The notes beneath the pieces were generated by a model that worked only from the letters and a program-made list of their open reading frames with translations, did not search any database and was not told the origin of the DNA. Shown here in pieces: positions 5,515-8,223 of a DNA stretch of 8,223 bases; within the stretch, counting starts at the first letter, position 1; each line of letters starts with the position of its first letter. Source of the DNA: an uncultured Micrococcales bacterium (GTDB lineage Bacteria > Actinomycetota > Actinomycetes > S36-B12 > GCA-2699445). Position numbers and translations under genes: made by a program. The stretch is taken from assembly GCA_903915555.1 (NCBI GenBank), contig CAIWTL010000274.1, positions 1-8,223 on the forward strand, in the 5' to 3' direction.

Positions 5515-8178
5515 TTGCGTTATCCGAAATCCTTGAGTTGTGTTGTCGCCGCCTCGGTGGTGGGACTGTCCCTGACGCTGCCGGTGGCGGCGTCCGCATC
5601 GACGGCCACCGGCGACCCGGACCGTCCCGTGTCGCCCTCTGCCGCCCAGGCGGTGAAGACGGCTGAGATCCCGGACCCGGGCGTCGAGGCGCAGAACAGC
5701 GACCGCATGAAGGACAACCGCACGTGGCGGCAGATCAAGGTCGAGTGGGACTGGGCGATGCCCGACGGCATGCCCGCCACGAACGACGCCTTCATCCCGC
5801 AGACACCGATGGAGCCGGTCCCCGGCTATCCGCAGGCGGGCAACGCGCTCTACGGCCCGCTGCCGACCGGCGCCAACCCCGGGTACCAGGTCGTCCTCGA
5901 CGCCGACGGCACCAATATCAAGGGCCGGACGAAGAAGTTGCTGTGCGCCTGGCAGATCGAGGCGCCCACCCCGGTCGAGGTCGGGGCGTCGAACTGCTCC
6001 CGCACCCAGACTGTGCTCCTGCCGGAGGGCACCTGGCCGCTGAGCCTGACGGTGACCGACCGCAAGTCGGGGGTCTCGAAGACCGTCACCAGCGAGATCA
6101 CCGTCCTCAACGTGCTGTTCTCCATCTCGGGCGACTCCTACGCAGCCGGTGAGGGATTCCCGCCGTTCCAGACGACCGTCAACGGGAAGAACTACGTCGC
6201 ATGGGACGAGCCCGGGTGTGACCGCAGCCGGTGGAGCGGCTTCGTGCGCGCCGCCGCCATGGCCGAACAGGCCGACCCGCGGTCCAACGTCACCATGGTG
6301 GATGTGGCCTGCTCGGGTGCCGACATCGTGGAGCAGACAGCCAATCCCCTCGTCTCGCCCACCGGCGGCATGCTCAGTCCGCAGCAGGTCATTGTGCAGG
6401 GCGGCAAGGGCCAGCCCGCTCCCGCCCAGGTGCAGTCCAGTCGCTACAGCGGCAACCCCGCCAACCCGGGCTTCTTCCCCGCACAGGTGGATCAGCTGAA
6501 CGCCATCGCGCAGGGCAAGACGTGGGACGTGACGATGTTCAGCATCGGTGGCAACGACGCTGGCCTCGGCCCGATCGTCACCAGTTGCCTGTTCTTCGAC
6601 ACCTTGTCCGTCGTCGGTTCACAACTGCTGGCAGGCGCGGGAACGCAGGGTGAGGGGCTGTTCCGGCAGTCCTTCGAGGATGCCGGGATGACCGTTCCCC
6701 CGAACTACGCGCTCTACCCCGGGTGCTACATGAACGGACAGGCGAACCTGGACTTCAGCTCCCTGACCGGTGGGGACCTGTCGAAGCTGACCGCCGGCTG
6801 TGTGGGCAGCGCCTATCAGTTCGGTGGGAGCCAGATCCAGTCGTTCTTCGCCTTGATCGAGTTCACGAAGGGGTGTCAGGAGTTCGACGAGGACCCGTCG
6901 AATCCCACCCTCTACCCCGGCTCCGCTCTGTACAACGAAGTGGACGATAACCTCCAGGCGCTCGAGGACGAGTACGCCGATCTGGCGCCGTGCCTGGGCG
7001 CCAGCGGCGGAAATGCGCAATGCCAGACGTACAAGAGCGCGACTCTCACCGACAAGGGTCAGACCGTGCCCGGCGATCAGTCTCCGTCCAACCCGTTGCA
7101 GACCGCCGGCGTCCAGTCGGTCGCCCAGGCGATGTACCCGGACCTGACCCAGAAGAGCAATGGGTCGGGTGGCACGCAGTTCTGCTCGGTGCAGCAGGAT
7201 CCGACGAAGCCCGCGGGTGCAGAGGTGGCCCCCGGGCCGAACTTCGGTTTCTCGAACCTCAGTGACGTCATCGTGCCGACCACGGCACAGGCGCTCCAGA
7301 ACCCACTGATGTCGCCCATGAACCAGGTCTCGAACCAATGGGCCTTCCAGCACCTGTACGAGGGCCGAGCGGGGCAGCCGATCACGCTGCCGCGAGGCAC
7401 CGACTTCCCGAACAACGATCCGCGGCTGTTCGACCTCAGCTACCCGATCATGGACTCGAACAACAGCGATTACTACGGCCCGCAGGCCGGGTGGAACGCA
7501 GGGGCTCAGAACGATGGGCTGACCGTCACCCCGAAGTCCGACGGGCTGGTGTCGCAGTTGGCCTACAACGGGGTCGTGTACGGGTGGAACATCGGGATGT
7601 CCATGTACAACAAGTCCCATCCGTACGGGCTGTGCGCCGAGGACCGGTGGATCGGCAACCTCACCGACTACGCGATCGGTTCCACCCTGAACTCTGGAAC
7701 CGGTGTCGGACTCCACCCCAACGAGGCGGGCTACTCCGCCTACGCCGACATGCTCGGGCCGATGGCCGTCGACATGGCGGGCCTGCCCGTCATGAAGGCC
7801 GCCGACGCGGTCGTCCCGCTCGGTGACGGTGTGGCGACTCGGACCCGGGTGCGCCTGCCCGACCGGAAGGTGAGATCCGGCACGCGCGCGATCGTCAAGG
7901 TCCGGGTGCGAGGTGCCCTGACCGCGCAAGCCGCCACCGTGCCCGGACTGCGTGGTCGCATCGAGATTCGTGGCAACCGGAAGGGCACGAGCCACTGGAT
8001 GAAGCGGGTCATGCCCATCAAGGCCAACGGTAGGAAGACCGCCCGGTTGCCGCGCAACTGGACCAGGTTGTCCGGCAACCGATCGGCCAGCAACATCCGA
8101 CTGCGCGTGCGCTATCTCGGCAATCCGACCTTCCAGGCGTCCAACGCCAGGCAGGTGAGGGTGCGCATCGTCCGCTGA
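5515..8178 (+). CDS. Large secreted SGNH/GDSL-type hydrolase with PKD-like and C-terminal beta domains
   Basis: This 887-residue protein has a Sec signal peptide, with likely cleavage after ASA at residue 28. About residues 124-200 look like a PKD/Ig-type beta domain (EGTWPLSLTVTD, ITVLN). The SGNH hydrolase follows: block I GDSYAAGEG with nucleophile Ser208, block II ACSGAD with Gly268, block III GGND with Asn347, and block V LHPNEAGY with His734. Such enzymes are extracellular esterases or lipases. Blocks III and V lie almost 390 residues apart, leaving room for a large Cys-containing insertion, so it is far longer than typical 200-350-residue members. The Asp normally three residues before the His is Val731, so a Ser-His dyad is possible. 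Residues about 775-887 form a basic, beta-rich domain that may bind the wall or a polymer. The start is TTG at 5515 behind GAGGGGAG. Substrate unknown; I cannot name a specific gene. Confidence 0.85.
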   Translation: MRYPKSLSCVVAASVVGLSLTLPVAASASTATGDPDRPVSPSAAQAVKTAEIPDPGVEAQNSDRMKDNRTWRQIKVEWDWAMPDGMPATNDAFIPQTPMEPVPGYPQAGNALYGPLPTGANPGYQVVLDADGTNIKGRTKKLLCAWQIEAPTPVEVGASNCSRTQTVLLPEGTWPLSLTVTDRKSGVSKTVTSEITVLNVLFSISGDSYAAGEGFPPFQTTVNGKNYVAWDEPGCDRSRWSGFVRAAAMAEQADPRSNVTMVDVACSGADIVEQTANPLVSPTGGMLSPQQVIVQGGKGQPAPAQVQSSRYSGNPANPGFFPAQVDQLNAIAQGKTWDVTMFSIGGNDAGLGPIVTSCLFFDTLSVVGSQLLAGAGTQGEGLFRQSFEDAGMTVPPNYALYPGCYMNGQANLDFSSLTGGDLSKLTAGCVGSAYQFGGSQIQSFFALIEFTKGCQEFDEDPSNPTLYPGSALYNEVDDNLQALEDEYADLAPCLGASGGNAQCQTYKSATLTDKGQTVPGDQSPSNPLQTAGVQSVAQAMYPDLTQKSNGSGGTQFCSVQQDPTKPAGAEVAPGPNFGFSNLSDVIVPTTAQALQNPLMSPMNQVSNQWAFQHLYEGRAGQPITLPRGTDFPNNDPRLFDLSYPIMDSNNSDYYGPQAGWNAGAQNDGLTVTPKSDGLVSQLAYNGVVYGWNIGMSMYNKSHPYGLCAEDRWIGNLTDYAIGSTLNSGTGVGLHPNEAGYSAYADMLGPMAVDMAGLPVMKAADAVVPLGDGVATRTRVRLPDRKVRSGTRAIVKVRVRGALTAQAATVPGLRGRIEIRGNRKGTSHWMKRVMPIKANGRKTARLPRNWTRLSGNRSASNIRLRVRYLGNPTFQASNARQVRVRIVR

Positions 8179-8223
8179 CAGCGCCCTCGGAACAGCGCCC
8201 TCGGAACAGCGCCCTCGGAACAG
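8178..8223. repeat. 14-bp tandem repeat running off the window
   Basis: The unit ACAGCGCCCTCGGA occurs three times exactly (8178-8191, 8192-8205, 8206-8219), and a fourth copy starts at 8220 and is cut by the window end. The first unit begins with the last base of the SGNH hydrolase stop codon. A unit length of 14 is not a multiple of three, and the array lies after the stop, so it is non-coding. Perfect identity suggests a young, possibly variable-number array. Confidence 0.9.

Noticed and set aside
6619..7995. Minus-strand open frame of about 458 codons opposite the SGNH gene
   Set aside because: Antisense to a frame carrying all SGNH blocks; no signal or domain of its own.

Overview
This 8.2 kb window is high-GC DNA whose genes start with ATG, GTG or TTG. 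It carries several lipoprotein signals, a VapBC toxin-antitoxin pair and an actinobacterial-style secreted SGNH hydrolase. Together these point to a chromosomal segment of an Actinomycetota member; I cannot name the genus. There are seven genes: the 3' end of a GyrI-like domain protein, vapB, vapC, a small Asp-rich lipoprotein, a Lon-like (S16) protease lipoprotein, a PhoD-type phosphatase and a large SGNH hydrolase. I saw no tRNA, rRNA, CRISPR array, transposase or integrase.

Layout. Bases 1-309 (+) are the C-terminal part of a GyrI-like ligand-binding domain. Bases 391-1283 hold vapBC (541-1199, +) between two copies of an imperfect repeat of about 83 bp. Copy A lies upstream, and copy B starts at the base after the vapC stop codon. 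A third, partial copy of the repeat end overlaps a four-half-site inverted repeat just in front of vapB, the likely operator. Bases 1472-1717 (+) encode a small lipoprotein whose mature half is four 8-residue Asp/Arg repeats. A strong hairpin at 1731-1774 lies between it and the convergent minus-strand pair.

The minus-strand pair reads from 5267 down to 1805. A PhoD-type phosphatase comes first, with a Tat-like lipoprotein signal. It is followed, with a 29-nt overlap, by a lipoprotein with a Lon-type Ser-Lys protease domain and about 370 residues of unassigned, probably helical sequence. A 247-bp divergent gap (5268-5514) separates phoD from an 887-residue secreted SGNH hydrolase (5515-8178, +). 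Right at its stop codon a 14-bp tandem repeat begins and runs off the window.

How the parts relate. Four consecutive genes (1472-8178) encode predicted exported proteins, three of them lipoproteins, so this half looks like a cell-envelope neighbourhood. Only the phoD/S16 pair has operon-like overlap. vapBC looks like a separate, repeat-bracketed module. The least familiar items are the surface-anchored Lon-like protease coupled to PhoD, and the repeat family that brackets vapBC and resembles its operator.
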